In this document: positions 39,001 through 48,343 of the stretch, piece by piece | Layout of the letters: the number at the start of each line of letters is the position of its first letter | Position numbering within the stretch: position 1 is the first letter of the stretch | Origin: Afipia clevelandensis ATCC 49720 | GTDB lineage: Bacteria; Pseudomonadota; Alphaproteobacteria; Rhizobiales; Xanthobacteraceae | Length of the DNA: 64,000 nucleotides | Assembly: GCF_000336555.1 (NCBI RefSeq) | Contig: NZ_KB375281.1 | Location: forward strand, 1,056,227-1,120,226 | Direction: 5' to 3' | Notes under the pieces: generated by a model | What the model was told of the DNA's origin: nothing | Databases searched by the model: none | What the model saw: only the letters and a program-made list of their open reading frames with translations | Translations under genes and position numbers: made by a program

Positions 39001-39138
39001 GATCAGCGGGAAGTCGACCGAGGGAATGCTGGCGACCGGCAGGAAGTTGTAGGCCACCGCGCCGACCAGAAACAATCCGATGGCCAGCAGCGTGGTGCCG
39101 ACCGGCCTGCGGATGAACGGTTCGGAGAGCGAGGCCAT
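36031..39138 (-). CDS. mdtC: RND multidrug efflux permease, MdtC-like
   Basis: This 1035-residue inner-membrane proton antiporter has the RND layout of 12 helices and two large periplasmic loops. The proton-relay aspartate pair in TM4 is present in GFVVDDAIVMIENM. It resembles the MdtC half of the E. coli MdtBC heterotrimer. It follows mdtB after a 177-bp gap that holds a palindromic repeat, an unusual distance for partners that must assemble together. No regulator such as BaeSR is adjacent. Confidence 0.92.
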   Translation of the reverse strand: MASLSEPFIRRPVGTTLLAIGLFLVGAVAYNFLPVASIPSVDFPLIRVSASRPGADPTIMASTVAAPLERRLGEIAGVDQITSTSSLGSTNISMQFAIGRNIDRAARDVQAAINASLADLPTDLPTLPNFRKANPAASPVLIIALTSKTMLPSAIYDVADTVIAQRISQVPGVGEATVSGADQPAVRIQLNPGALATAGISSDDVRTAIVNANAIGPVGTFDGQVLGETLAANPQMRTAAQFRDIVIKAANGNFVKLSDVATVLDATRNSRSIAWFNKQPAVLILITKQQDANVIETVDRVKALLPELKQWIPGGVEVSILSDRTGTIRANVEDMEWTLGATCVLVMLVVFVFVRRMTPTVAAGISVPLALAGTCAAMWVAGFSINNLSLMALAVCVGFVVDDAIVMIENMYRNLEEGMKPYQAAILGAKQIGFTVLSISISLVAAFIPLIFMDGIVGRLFREFSLTLTFAILVSMVVSLTVTPMICAHYIKGTVSADETWFDRLVEGSLSRTVRFYERTLHVVLRFPILTLLVFFATIALTVTLYIKTPKGYFPTDDSGLVIGATRASPDVSFQAMLGLQQRIADIVMADPAVAGVGSSLGSSNGFGGSNTGRMFISLKSLEEREGLTTTQVIDRLRRKLGMVPGIRLFMFAAQDLRTGGRQSDSNYQYTLISSDLDLLAKWAPIVAKRLESVEGITDVSSDRDAAGLALNLSIDRKTAASLGVQVQDIDNALNNAFSQRQISTIYTQRNQYKIVLEVDPRLQGDPSALDRIYVAGNGDAQVPLSAVVRMERGLSPLSVFHQASFPSNTISFNVPDGVPLQTATDNILRAVEELHMPAGIRGEFAGNAADSQKTASKQPLLILGALIAVYIVLGVLYESLAHPLTIISTLPSAGLGALLALQLTNTPLTVIAFIGIILLIGIVKKNGIMIVDFALEGERHRGLGSEEAIFEACIARFRPILMTTMAALLAAVPLVLATGPGTELRRPLGITIIGGLIVSQVLTLYTTPVIYLLIDRLRGAERQGRTVPDAAPAE

Positions 39139-39184
39139 TTTACCGGTGCGCGTTGAGTTTGGATAAAGGGAACAACGGCGGAAT

Positions 39185-39287
39185 CGTCATCCTGAGGTGC
39201 GAGCCGTCTTCGGCGAGCCTCGAAGGATGGCGATGTGAAACGCCGTCGCCCTTCGAGGCTCGCAAAAGCTCGCACCTCAGGGTGACG
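39185..39287. repeat. Long palindromic repeat (family D) between mdtB and mdtC
   Basis: The outer arms at 39185-39204 and 39268-39287 pair at 19 of 20 positions. An inner pair, GCGAGCCTCGAAGG and CCTTCGAGGCTCGC, extends the hairpin to about 100 bp. The sequence CATCCTGAGGTGCGAGC is typical of repeats dispersed in Bradyrhizobiaceae genomes. Confidence 0.85.
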
Positions 39288-39315
39288 GCGTGCGCCGCAT
39301 AGGATGGCTGTCTCG

Positions 39316-42300
39316 TCACTGTATGCCCTCCGTGGCTCCAGCGGTCGGCGAGGACGGACCGGCGGCTTCATCGGGCGGCACGACCGCTTCGATCCGGCGG
39401 TTGATACGGTCGAGCGCGAGATAGATCACGGGCGTGGTGTAGAGCGTCAGCACCTGCGACACCAGAAGGCCGCCGATGATCGACACGCCGAGGGGAAAGC
39501 GCAGTTCCGATCCGGTGCCGCTTTCGAGCGCCAGCGGCAGCGCGCCGAACAATGCGGCCAGCGTGGTCATCATGATGGGGCGGAAGCGCAGCAGACACGC
39601 CTTGACGATGGCATCGTAGGACGACAGCCCCTGATGCCGCTCCGCCTCCAGCGCGAAGTCGATCATCATGATCGCGTTCTTCTTCACGATGCCCATCAGC
39701 AGAATGATGCCGATCAGGCCGATCACCGACAGGTCCTGACCGCACAGGACCAGCGCAAGGATCGCGCCGACGCCTGCCGAGGGCAGCGTCGAGAGAATGG
39801 TGATCGGGTGGATGTAGCTCTCGTAGAGCACACCGAGCACGATGTAGATCGTCACCAGCGCGGCGATGATCAGCCACGGCTGGCCGGACAGCGACTTGGC
39901 GAACTCCGCCGCATCGCCCGAATACACACCGACGATATTGCCCGGCATGCCGATCCGCTTTTCGATCTCCGCGACACGCTGGACCGCATTGCCGAGCGCT
40001 TCGCCGGGCGCGAGATTGAACGACAGCGACACGGCCGGGAACTGCGACTGGTGCGAGATCGACAGCGGCGCCGTGGTGCGCGTCAAGGTGGCGACGGTCT
40101 CGATCGGCACCTGCGCGCCCGCCACTCCGGGCACATACAGCTTGGACAGCACCGACGGATCGCGCTGATATTCCGGCAGGGCTTCGAGCACCACGCGATA
40201 CTGGTTGGCCTGCCCGAAGATCGTGGAAATCTGGCGCTGGGCGAAGGCATCGTTCAGCGTGTCGTTCACGGCCTGCACCGAAACGCCGAGCTGGCCCGCG
40301 CGCTGGCGGTCGACGGTGACGAGCGCGCGCAAGCCGCCCTCCTGCCCGTCCGACGACACGTCACGGAACAACGGATCGCGGCGCATCTCCTCCACCAGTT
40401 TCTTCGACCATTCGTTGACGGAAGCCGCGTCCGTCGCGGTCAGGGTGTACTGATACTGCGAGCGGCTGGCGCGCGTGCTGATCTGCACGTCCTGCACCGC
40501 CTGGAAATAGACCGTCATGCCCGGCACGGTCGCGACGCGCTGCTTCAGCCGGTCCACGACCACGGCCATGTCGGTCTTGCGTTCGCCGCGCGGCTTCAGG
40601 GTCATGACAAGACGGCCGACATTCGTGGTCGGGTTCACCGCTCCCGCGCCGATCACCGACACCACGCCGACAATGTCGGGATCGGCCCTGATCGCATCCG
40701 CGACCTGGGTCTGCCGCAGCTTCATGTCGGCGAACGAGACTTCCGGCCCGGCCTCCGTCACCGCCGTGATCGAGGCAGTATCCTGCAGCGGCAGGAAGCC
40801 TTTCGGTGCGACGACATAGAGAACGAGCGTCGCCACGATGGTCAGGAACGTCACGAGCAATGTGGCGCGCTGATGCCGCAGCACCACCAGCAAGGTGCGC
40901 TCGTAGAACGCCACCATCCGGTCGATCCAGCCACTCAGCGTGGCCAGACCCGGCACCTGCATTTCCTCGTGATGCAGTTTCAGCAGCCGCGAGCACATCA
41001 TCGGCGTGAGCGTCAGCGACACCACGGCGGATGTGACCACCGCAATCGTCAGTGTCAGCGCGAACTCGCGGAACATACGGCCGACAAGACCGGACATGAA
41101 CAGCAGCGGAATGAACACCGCGATCAGCGAGACCGTCAGCGAGATGACGGTAAAGCCGATTTCGCTGGCGCCTTTCAGCGCCGCCTCCATCACGCCTTCG
41201 CCGTCCTCCATATGGCGGACGATGTTCTCGATCATGACAATCGCGTCGTCCACCACGAATCCGGTGCCGATGGTCAGCGCCATCAATGAGAGATTGTCGA
41301 GGCTGAAGCCCGCGAAATACATCACGCCGAAACTGGTGATGAGCGAGAGCGGCAGCGCGACGCCTGCGATCAGCGTGGCGCGCAGCGAGCGCAGGAAGAT
41401 CAGCACCACCAGCGTCACCAGCACGACGCTCAAGATCAGCGTGAACTGCACGTCATGGACCGATGCGCGGATAGTGACGGTGCGGTCGCTGACCACCTGC
41501 AAATCGACGCCGGCGGGAACCGCCTTTTGCAGCTTCGGGATTTCCGCCCGTATCTGCTTCACCACGTCGATGACATTGGCGCCGGGCTGGCGCTGGATTT
41601 CGATCACGACGGCGGGCTTGCCCTGATACCAGGCACCGGTCTTCTCGTTTTCAAGCCCGTCGACAATCTGCGCCACGTCGCCAATGGTGACCGGTGCGCC
41701 GTTGCGATAGGCAATGATGATCGGCTTGTAGGCGTCGGCGGTGGCGATCTGGTCGTTGGCCGCGATGGTATAGGCCTGCTGCGCACCGTCGAGCGAGCCT
41801 TTGGGGCCTGAGACATTCGCGCCCGCGATTGCGGTGCGCAGGTCTTCCATCGAAATGCCGTAGGCGGCGAGCCGTGCCAGATCGGCCTGCACGCGCACGG
41901 CGGGTTTCAGGCCGCCGAGGATCGAAACGCGGCCAACGCCGGAAATCTGCGCAAGGCGCTGCGCCATCATGGTGTCGGCGAGATCGCTCATCGCACGCAG
42001 CGGCGAGGTTTCCGATGTCATCGCCAGTGTCAGCACCGGCGCGTCTGCCGGATTGACCTTCGCATAGGTCGGCGGATAGGGCAGGTTTTTCGGCAGCACA
42101 CCGGCTGCGGCATTGATTGCCGCCTGCACGTCCTGCGTCGCACCGTCGATGTCGCGGTTCAGATCGAACTGCAGCGATATCTGGCTGACGCCGTAGGAAC
42201 TGGTCGAGGTCATCGCGACCAGCGACGGGATTTGCCCAAGCTGGCGTTCCAGCGGCGCGGTAATCAGCGAGGCCGCCACGTCTGCGCTTGCACCCGGCAA

Positions 42301-42450
42301 TTGCGTCGTGACCTGCACCGTCGGAAAGTCGACCTGCGGCAGCGCCGACACCGGCAGCGCCCAGTATCCGAGCGCGCCACCGATCATCAGCGCGACGCCG
42401 AGCAGCGAGGTCGCGATGGGCCGGCGGATGAATGGCTCAGACACGCTCAT
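39316..42450 (-). CDS. mdtB: RND multidrug efflux permease, MdtB-like
   Basis: This 1044-residue RND permease has the same layout as its neighbour, with the TM4 aspartate pair in GFVVDDAIVMIENI and N-terminal MSVSEPFIRRPIATSLL. In E. coli, MdtB and MdtC combine in a 2:1 heterotrimer; the order adaptor-MdtB-MdtC is kept here. A palindromic repeat lies in the 168-bp gap before it. The proline/serine-rich C-terminal tail is cytosolic. Confidence 0.92.
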   Translation of the reverse strand: MSVSEPFIRRPIATSLLGVALMIGGALGYWALPVSALPQVDFPTVQVTTQLPGASADVAASLITAPLERQLGQIPSLVAMTSTSSYGVSQISLQFDLNRDIDGATQDVQAAINAAAGVLPKNLPYPPTYAKVNPADAPVLTLAMTSETSPLRAMSDLADTMMAQRLAQISGVGRVSILGGLKPAVRVQADLARLAAYGISMEDLRTAIAGANVSGPKGSLDGAQQAYTIAANDQIATADAYKPIIIAYRNGAPVTIGDVAQIVDGLENEKTGAWYQGKPAVVIEIQRQPGANVIDVVKQIRAEIPKLQKAVPAGVDLQVVSDRTVTIRASVHDVQFTLILSVVLVTLVVLIFLRSLRATLIAGVALPLSLITSFGVMYFAGFSLDNLSLMALTIGTGFVVDDAIVMIENIVRHMEDGEGVMEAALKGASEIGFTVISLTVSLIAVFIPLLFMSGLVGRMFREFALTLTIAVVTSAVVSLTLTPMMCSRLLKLHHEEMQVPGLATLSGWIDRMVAFYERTLLVVLRHQRATLLVTFLTIVATLVLYVVAPKGFLPLQDTASITAVTEAGPEVSFADMKLRQTQVADAIRADPDIVGVVSVIGAGAVNPTTNVGRLVMTLKPRGERKTDMAVVVDRLKQRVATVPGMTVYFQAVQDVQISTRASRSQYQYTLTATDAASVNEWSKKLVEEMRRDPLFRDVSSDGQEGGLRALVTVDRQRAGQLGVSVQAVNDTLNDAFAQRQISTIFGQANQYRVVLEALPEYQRDPSVLSKLYVPGVAGAQVPIETVATLTRTTAPLSISHQSQFPAVSLSFNLAPGEALGNAVQRVAEIEKRIGMPGNIVGVYSGDAAEFAKSLSGQPWLIIAALVTIYIVLGVLYESYIHPITILSTLPSAGVGAILALVLCGQDLSVIGLIGIILLMGIVKKNAIMMIDFALEAERHQGLSSYDAIVKACLLRFRPIMMTTLAALFGALPLALESGTGSELRFPLGVSIIGGLLVSQVLTLYTTPVIYLALDRINRRIEAVVPPDEAAGPSSPTAGATEGIQ

Positions 42451-42511
42451 GGATGCGCGCTCACAGGTTGGACTCTACTCTAGAACATGGTGGAGCGGGT
42501 GGACTTTCCAT

Positions 42512-42595
42512 CGTCATTGCGAGCGAAGCGAAGCAATCCATCCTTTCGATGTGAGAAGCTGGATTGCTTCGTCGCAAGAGCTCCTCGCAATGACG
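42512..42595. repeat. Palindromic repeat family A, copy 2
   Basis: CGTCATTGCGAG opens the element at 42512 and CTCGCAATGACG closes it at 42595, with GAAGCAATCCA and TGGATTGCTTC inside. Unlike the other three copies it lies between two genes in the same direction (mdtA and mdtB). Confidence 0.85.
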
Positions 42596-42618
42596 GTGAA
42601 TCCTGTTTCGATCGCAGT

Positions 42619-43950
42619 TCACTGCGGCGCTTTCGCGCCGTTGCCCTTTTGGCCCTTCTCGCCTTTGGGCGCAGCCCCCTGCTCCTTCTGATCGCTGCGC
42701 GCTTCGCCCCGCCGCGGCCGTTGCTTGCGCGGCGCAAGGTCCGGCGTCGGCGCCTGAGACTCCTTGCTGATCGACACCTTCGCGCCCTCGGACAGGTTGG
42801 CGAAGCCGGTCGTGACCACACGATCCTCAACCGTCACGCCTGAGGCGATCACGGCAATGGTTTCATTTTGCTGTGTCACGGTCACAGGATGGGCGGTGAC
42901 GGTGTTGTCCTGATTGATGACATAGACGAACGTCCCGGCGGGGCCGCGCTGAACCGCTGCCGTCGGAATCACCGTCGCCTTGTCGAGCGTATCTACCTTC
43001 AGCCGCACATTGACGAACTGTCCGGGCCAGAGCTGGAAGTTGCCGTTGGGGAACTCCGCCTTCACCTTCACGGTGCCGGTGGTCTGATCGACCTGGTTGT
43101 CGACGCCCATCACCTTGCCGGTGTCGGCGACGGTCTTTCCGTCATTTGCAAACACATCCACCGCGAGCGGCGCTTTGGCCAGCGCGGTGTTGACGCGGAA
43201 TATCTGCTGCTGCGGCAGGCTGAACTGAACCGCGATCGGCTGCAATTGCGTGATGACAACGACGCCCGTCGTATCCGAGGTCTGGACGATGTTGCCCGGA
43301 TCGACCTGACGCAGGCCGACGCGCCCGGACAGTGGCGCCACGATTTTGGTGTAGCCGAGCGTGGCCTGCGCATTGTCGATGGCGGCCTGATCGGATTTGA
43401 CCTGCGCTTCGAGCTGCGCGACCAGCGCCTTCTGCGTGTCGGCCTGCTGCGCGGAGCCTGCCTTGGCCGTGGCCAGTTGCTGATAGCGGACCAGATCGGT
43501 GCGCGCGTTGGCGAGCGTAGCCTCGTCCTGCGCCTTCTTGGCGACGGCCTGATCGTACTGCGCCTGATAGATCACGGGATCGATTTCAGCCAGCACGTCG
43601 CCGGCCTTGACGTCCTGACCTTCCTTGAAGTTGACGGTCAGCAGCTTGCCGTTTACCTGCGCGCGCACGGTGACGTTGTTGAGGGCGCGAACGGTGCCGA
43701 CGCCGTCGAGATAGACCGGCACGTCTTCGATGCGCGGCGTCGCCGCGAGGACGGGAATGCCGAAATCGGGTCGCGTGCGCGTCGCCGTCTCGGTTTTCTT
43801 GAAGTAACCCCAGCCGAGATAACCAAGACCGCCGAGGATCAGAAGCCAGACAATGATCGAGACCGTGCGCCGCCGCGCGCCCGATGCAACGCGCGCGACG
43901 CCTTCTCCCGCCGCTTTGGCCTTTTCATTCAGATCGGGCTTAAAGAGCAT
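42619..43950 (-). CDS. mdtA: RND efflux periplasmic adaptor, MdtA-like
   Basis: The 443-residue membrane-fusion protein has a signal-anchor helix (about 31-48) followed by split lipoyl/barrel-sandwich segments (about 75-110 and 175-205), an alpha-helical hairpin (about 110-170) and a beta-barrel domain. A Lys/Arg/Gly-rich tail of about 45 residues ends the protein. I chose ATG 43950, 11 bp inside the end of the upstream lipoprotein gene; a start at 43989 would overlap more. It links the MdtBC pump to the NodT-type outer-membrane factor. Confidence 0.92.
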   Translation of the reverse strand: MLFKPDLNEKAKAAGEGVARVASGARRRTVSIIVWLLILGGLGYLGWGYFKKTETATRTRPDFGIPVLAATPRIEDVPVYLDGVGTVRALNNVTVRAQVNGKLLTVNFKEGQDVKAGDVLAEIDPVIYQAQYDQAVAKKAQDEATLANARTDLVRYQQLATAKAGSAQQADTQKALVAQLEAQVKSDQAAIDNAQATLGYTKIVAPLSGRVGLRQVDPGNIVQTSDTTGVVVITQLQPIAVQFSLPQQQIFRVNTALAKAPLAVDVFANDGKTVADTGKVMGVDNQVDQTTGTVKVKAEFPNGNFQLWPGQFVNVRLKVDTLDKATVIPTAAVQRGPAGTFVYVINQDNTVTAHPVTVTQQNETIAVIASGVTVEDRVVTTGFANLSEGAKVSISKESQAPTPDLAPRKQRPRRGEARSDQKEQGAAPKGEKGQKGNGAKAPQ

Positions 43951-45418
43951 TCGCCGGACCTTCCACCGTCTTTGGCGACCAGCCGCCACCTAATGCCTGA
44001 TAGAGACTGACAACCGCGAGCAGCCGGGCGAGCTGGTATTGCGCCAGCGAATCTTCAGCCTGAAATAGCGTCAATTGCGTGTTTAGCACAGTCACGATGT
44101 CAGCCGTGCCGGCCCGGAGCTGTCGTTCCGAAAGTTCAAAGGCCCGGCGGGACGACGTCACCACGATGCGTTGCAGCCGCAGCCGTTCATTGGCCTGTTT
44201 CAGGGTCGTCAGCGCCGTATTCACATCCGCGAAGGCCGAAATCACGGTCTTGCGATAGGTCTGCAGCATTTCATCCTGCCGCGCCTGCATCAGATCGAAA
44301 TTGGCCTGGATCCGGCCCGCATCGAAGATCGGCTGGGTCAGCCCCGCCGCCATGTTGAAGAACGCCGATTGAGGCGTGAACAGCGCCGCCAGCGCCGCGC
44401 TCTGATAGCCGCCCGATGCCGTCAACTGAATGCTCGGGAAGAACTGCGCCCGCGCGCTGCCGACATTCGCAGTCGCCGAGGCCAACTGGTTTTCCTGCCG
44501 CCGAATATCGGGCCGCTGGGTCAGGAGGTCGGACGGCAGGCCCGGCGTCACGCGCGGGATGGCGATGCTGCCGAGCGAGCCGCCCGCCAATCGCACCCGC
44601 TCGGGGGGACGCGACACCAGCGTGGCGAGGATATTGGCGTTCTGCGCCAGCGCCTGCCGCAGCGGTGGAATCGCCGCTTTCTGGTTCGCCAGCAGGCTCT
44701 CCTGCTGCGCGAGGTCGAGTTCGGAGCCGGTGCCGGCATCGACCCGCGCCTTGATCGCATCGTAGATGCGCTGGGCGCTGGCGATGTTGCGGGTTGCGAT
44801 GTTGATCCGCTCCTGCGAAGCGACCACGTTGAAATAGGCGTTGGCGACACTCGCCAGCGTGGTCAGCGCCACAACGTCGCGGTCAAAGCGATTGGCGTTG
44901 GCGGTTTCCTCGGCAGCCAGCAGCGCGTCGCGGTTCTTGCCCCAGAAGTCGATTTCGTAGCTCGCGCTCATCGAAGCGACATGGTTGGTCACCTCGCCCC
45001 GGCCAATGGCGCTGCCCGAGGTCACCACGCCGGTGTTGCTCGACGATCGTGAACGCGAACCGGAGAATGTGCCGGTGACATTCGGCAGTAGCGATGCGCC
45101 TGCGGTCTGGGCCAGCGCATCCGCCTGCCGGATGCGCGCCACGGCGGCGGCGATATCGAGATTGACGGTCTGCGCCTCCTCCATCAGGACCGTGAGTTCC
45201 TGCGAGCGGAAGCCGCGCCACCAGTCGAGCGACGGTGTCGCGGTTTCGGGCGCGGCTGACGCGGCCTTGTAGTTCGCGGGAATGTCCAGCGCAGGGTCCG
45301 GCAGATCGGCTGTCAGGATGCAACCACCCGAAGTCGCCGCAAGGGCTAGCGCCGCGCACAGCGCGAACGACAGCCGCGGAGGTGCTCCACGTCTCGACCT
45401 GAGGGGCAGTTCAAACAC
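43940..45418 (-). CDS. Efflux outer-membrane lipoprotein (NodT family)
   Basis: This 492-residue outer-membrane factor has two OEP repeats and the family's WWRGF motif near the N-terminus. A basic n-region, a hydrophobic stretch FALCAALALAAT and a cysteine in SGGC suggest a lipoprotein signal, though the lipobox is not canonical. No ATG is available. I chose GTG 45418, which gives a normal signal peptide; a TTG at 45490 would add 24 odd residues. It leads the efflux operon and overlaps mdtA by 11 bp, replacing TolC as the dedicated exit duct. Confidence 0.88.
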   Translation of the reverse strand: MFELPLRSRRGAPPRLSFALCAALALAATSGGCILTADLPDPALDIPANYKAASAAPETATPSLDWWRGFRSQELTVLMEEAQTVNLDIAAAVARIRQADALAQTAGASLLPNVTGTFSGSRSRSSSNTGVVTSGSAIGRGEVTNHVASMSASYEIDFWGKNRDALLAAEETANANRFDRDVVALTTLASVANAYFNVVASQERINIATRNIASAQRIYDAIKARVDAGTGSELDLAQQESLLANQKAAIPPLRQALAQNANILATLVSRPPERVRLAGGSLGSIAIPRVTPGLPSDLLTQRPDIRRQENQLASATANVGSARAQFFPSIQLTASGGYQSAALAALFTPQSAFFNMAAGLTQPIFDAGRIQANFDLMQARQDEMLQTYRKTVISAFADVNTALTTLKQANERLRLQRIVVTSSRRAFELSERQLRAGTADIVTVLNTQLTLFQAEDSLAQYQLARLLAVVSLYQALGGGWSPKTVEGPANAL

Positions 45419-45815
45419 CGGTGTAAACCATTCTCCGATAGCCAGAATCCATATTAGCTGGCCGTTATCGCGGCGCACAGGGATGTTCAATCACCCTCCC
45501 CAGGACAAGAGCGACCTGTGTCTCTTCGGTGTCAGGTCCGGAATCCGACTTCTCCCCATAAAATGGGCATTTCTCGCTGCTACTGAAAATCACTGGCCAG
45601 GGCTTACGAAGATTTCATCTGAGATTTGCTCAAACCGGTCACCGCCACTGGCCGCATCTGCAGCACGGCGCCGGGTTCCCGGCTCTTGCGGATTCGGGCC
45701 AAAGACGCAAGAATTGTGGCAAGGCCAACAGCGAAGGACAGTTCGGCAACGAAAGCCGGTACACTCGAGCAGAGAATCTGGACGCAGGGCTGCATCACAC
45801 AGATGGATTTGCGCG
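45419..45815. other. Intergenic region between the efflux operon and cfa
   Basis: This divergent gap of nearly 400 bp must carry promoters for the efflux operon and cfa. I found no convincing gene, RNA, sigma-54 site or strong palindrome in it. Confidence 0.4.
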
Positions 45816-47045
45816 ATGCCTGACGTGATCACCGTGACCCCCGACACCGTCGATGCGGTCTTGCCGGACGTGACCAAACTGGCCCGATTGGCCATCAAGT
45901 TCGCATCCAGCCTCAGGCGCGGCACCCTGGACATAACGCTGCCGGATGGCCGCGTGGTGCGCTGCGGGGGGCTGGAGCCCGGCCCGGCCGCGCAGATGAC
46001 AGTCCATAACTACAATTTCGCCTGGCGGCTGGCGCATGGTGGCGACATCGGCATCGCCGAAGCCTATCTGCGCCGCGAATGGGATACACCGAACCTGACG
46101 CAGTTTCTGTACGTGTTCTGCGTCAATCACGAGTTGATCCAGGGCATGCTCGGCGACAAGCCGGTCGCGCGGTTCGTGCAATCGGTCCGGCACTGGTTCA
46201 ACCGCAACACCAGGAAACAGGCGCGGCGGAACATCTACGCGCATTACGACATCGGCAACTCGTTCTACTCCGCCTGGCTCGATCCGAGCATGACCTACTC
46301 GTCCGCGCTGTTCGAGGACGGCACAAATGATCTCACCTCCGCGCAAACCAACAAGTACAAACGCCTTGCAGAAGCGATCAACCTTCAGCCGGGACAGAGA
46401 GTACTGGAAATCGGCTGCGGCTGGGGCGGCTTCGCCGAATATGCCGCGAAGCATTATGACGCGAAGGTTGTGGGCCTGACCATCAGCAGTGAGCAGCGCG
46501 ACTTCGCATTGAAGCGGATGCAGGCGGCCGGGCTGAACGAGAAGGTCGAAATCCGGTTCCAGGACTATCGCGACGAACGCGGGCAATATGACCGCATCGC
46601 TTCCATCGAAATGATCGAGGCTGTCGGCGAACAGTTCTGGCCGCAGTATTTCTCGCAGCTTCGCGACCGCCTCGTGCCCGGAGGCTTCGCCGGCATTCAG
46701 GCCATCACCATTCAGGACAAGTTCTTCAACGCCTACCGGCGCGAGGTCGATTTCATCCAGCGGTACGTTTTTCCCGGCGGCATGCTGCCCTCGCCGCAGG
46801 TGCTGAAATCGCTTGGTGAGAAGTTCGGCGTGCCTGTTATCCGCGAGCGCATTTTCGGAGAAGATTATGCCAAGACGCTCGCGACATGGAGAGACAACTT
46901 CCGTGCGGCATGGCCGAACCTGATGCCGCTTGGATTCGACGAGCGCTTCCGCCGGCTCTGGGAATACTACCTCGCCTATTGTGAAGCCGGATTCCTCTCC
47001 GGCAACATCGACGTTCGTCAGGTGGTGTTCGCCAAATCGGGTTAA
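45816..47045 (+). CDS. cfa: Cyclopropane-fatty-acyl-phospholipid synthase
   Basis: Cfa adds a methylene bridge from SAM to unsaturated acyl chains in membrane lipids. The 409-residue protein has an N-terminal lipid-binding part (about 1-120), the conserved AHYDIGNSFYSAWLDPSMTYSSALF block (read in parts: YDIGN, then MTYSSALF), and a SAM-binding motif LEIGCGWGGFAEYAA. EMIEAVGEQFWPQYF carries the family's conserved glutamates. ATG 45816 is the family start; the frame is open far upstream without conservation. It stands alone, before cysK. Confidence 0.95.
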   Translation: MPDVITVTPDTVDAVLPDVTKLARLAIKFASSLRRGTLDITLPDGRVVRCGGLEPGPAAQMTVHNYNFAWRLAHGGDIGIAEAYLRREWDTPNLTQFLYVFCVNHELIQGMLGDKPVARFVQSVRHWFNRNTRKQARRNIYAHYDIGNSFYSAWLDPSMTYSSALFEDGTNDLTSAQTNKYKRLAEAINLQPGQRVLEIGCGWGGFAEYAAKHYDAKVVGLTISSEQRDFALKRMQAAGLNEKVEIRFQDYRDERGQYDRIASIEMIEAVGEQFWPQYFSQLRDRLVPGGFAGIQAITIQDKFFNAYRREVDFIQRYVFPGGMLPSPQVLKSLGEKFGVPVIRERIFGEDYAKTLATWRDNFRAAWPNLMPLGFDERFRRLWEYYLAYCEAGFLSGNIDVRQVVFAKSG

Positions 47046-47162
47046 CCACGGCGGACATACCGCAGATCAAGCCTGCAGGCGTCACCCTTGTGGGAACGGC
47101 GGGTGGCCTCTAGGTTGACGGCTCACTCCTTCGTCTCCTGACACAGCCGGTCCTTCCAAATC

Positions 47163-48197
47163 ATGCCCATTCGCAACGACGTCATCGAAGCCATTGGCCA
47201 CACGCCGCTCATCAAGCTGAAACGCGCCTCTGAAGAAACCGGCTGCACCATTCTCGGCAAGGCCGAGTTCATGAATCCCGGCCAGTCGGTGAAGGACCGC
47301 GCCGGCAAACAGATGATCCTCGAGGCTGAGAAGCGCGGCGACCTCAAGCCCGGCGGCCTCGTGGTTGAAAGCACCGCGGGCAACACCGGCATCGGTCTTG
47401 CGCTGGTCGCGGCCGCGCGCGGCTATCGGACGATCATCGTGATTCCGGAAACGCAGAGCCAGGAAAAGAAAGACGTGCTGCGCCTGCTCGGCGCTGAACT
47501 CGTCGAAGTGCCTGCGCTGCCGTTCAGCAACCCGAACAACTATCAGCATGTCGGCCGCCGCCTCGCGGATGAACTGCGCAAGACCGAGAAAAACGGCGTG
47601 CTGTTCGCGGACCAATGGAACAATCTCGACAACCGCAAGGCCCACTACGTTTCCACCGGCCCGGAAATCTGGGATCAGACAAACGGCAAGGTCGATGGCT
47701 TCATCTGCTCCATCGGCAGCGGCGGCACGCTTGCGGGAACGTCGATCTATCTGCGCGAGAGGAGCAAGGACATCAAGATCGGCGTTGCCGATCCGCGCGG
47801 GGCTGCGATGTACAACTACTTCGACCACGGCGAAATCAAATCGACCGAGGGGGGCTCGATCACCGAAGGCATCGGCCTTGGCCGCGTCACCCCGATCATC
47901 GAGGGTGTGCATGTGGACAAGGCCTATCTGATCGAGGACTCCGAGGCCGTGCCGATCGTGTTCGATCTGCTTGAGAACGAAGGCATCTGTGTCGGCGGCT
48001 CGTCGGGCGTGAATATCGCGGGCGCCATTCGGCTGGCGAAGGATCTCGGTCCCGGCCACACCATTGTGACCATCCTGTGCGACTACGGCACGCGCTATCA
48101 GTCGAAGCTGTTCAATCCGGACTTCCTGCGCTCGAAGAATCTTCCGGTTCCGGCATGGCTGGAGCGCAAGAGCACGATCAAGCCACCGATTGTGTAA
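47163..48197 (+). CDS. cysK: Cysteine synthase A (O-acetylserine sulfhydrylase)
   Basis: This PLP enzyme makes cysteine from O-acetylserine and sulfide. The 344-residue protein has the PLP-binding Lys44 in NPGQSVKDRAGK, the substrate-binding STAGNTG loop and the phosphate-binding GSGGT loop. At 344 residues it is about 20-30 longer than E. coli CysK, with the extra length spread through the C-terminal half. It follows cfa by 117 bp; two palindromic repeats follow it. Confidence 0.93.
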   Translation: MPIRNDVIEAIGHTPLIKLKRASEETGCTILGKAEFMNPGQSVKDRAGKQMILEAEKRGDLKPGGLVVESTAGNTGIGLALVAAARGYRTIIVIPETQSQEKKDVLRLLGAELVEVPALPFSNPNNYQHVGRRLADELRKTEKNGVLFADQWNNLDNRKAHYVSTGPEIWDQTNGKVDGFICSIGSGGTLAGTSIYLRERSKDIKIGVADPRGAAMYNYFDHGEIKSTEGGSITEGIGLGRVTPIIEGVHVDKAYLIEDSEAVPIVFDLLENEGICVGGSSGVNIAGAIRLAKDLGPGHTIVTILCDYGTRYQSKLFNPDFLRSKNLPVPAWLERKSTIKPPIV

Positions 48198-48240
48198 GGG
48201 ATAAAACGATCCGGGATGTAGCCGGACGCAAGATCGTTAT

Positions 48241-48327
48241 ACGCGGGCTTGACCCGCGTATCCATCGCTTTTCATGAAATGCATTTTGCGAAGAAGATGG
48301 ATGGCCGGGTCAAGCCCGGCCATGACG
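48241..48327. repeat. Palindromic repeat family B
   Basis: Two short palindromes, GCGGGCTTGACCCGC near 48243-48257 and CCGGGTCAAGCCCGG near 48305-48319, flank an ATCCATC...GATGGAT pair, making a double hairpin. It lies between convergent cysK and aapP, next to a family A copy. Confidence 0.85.
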
Positions 48328-48343
48328 GTGAGAGACTTTTGTT

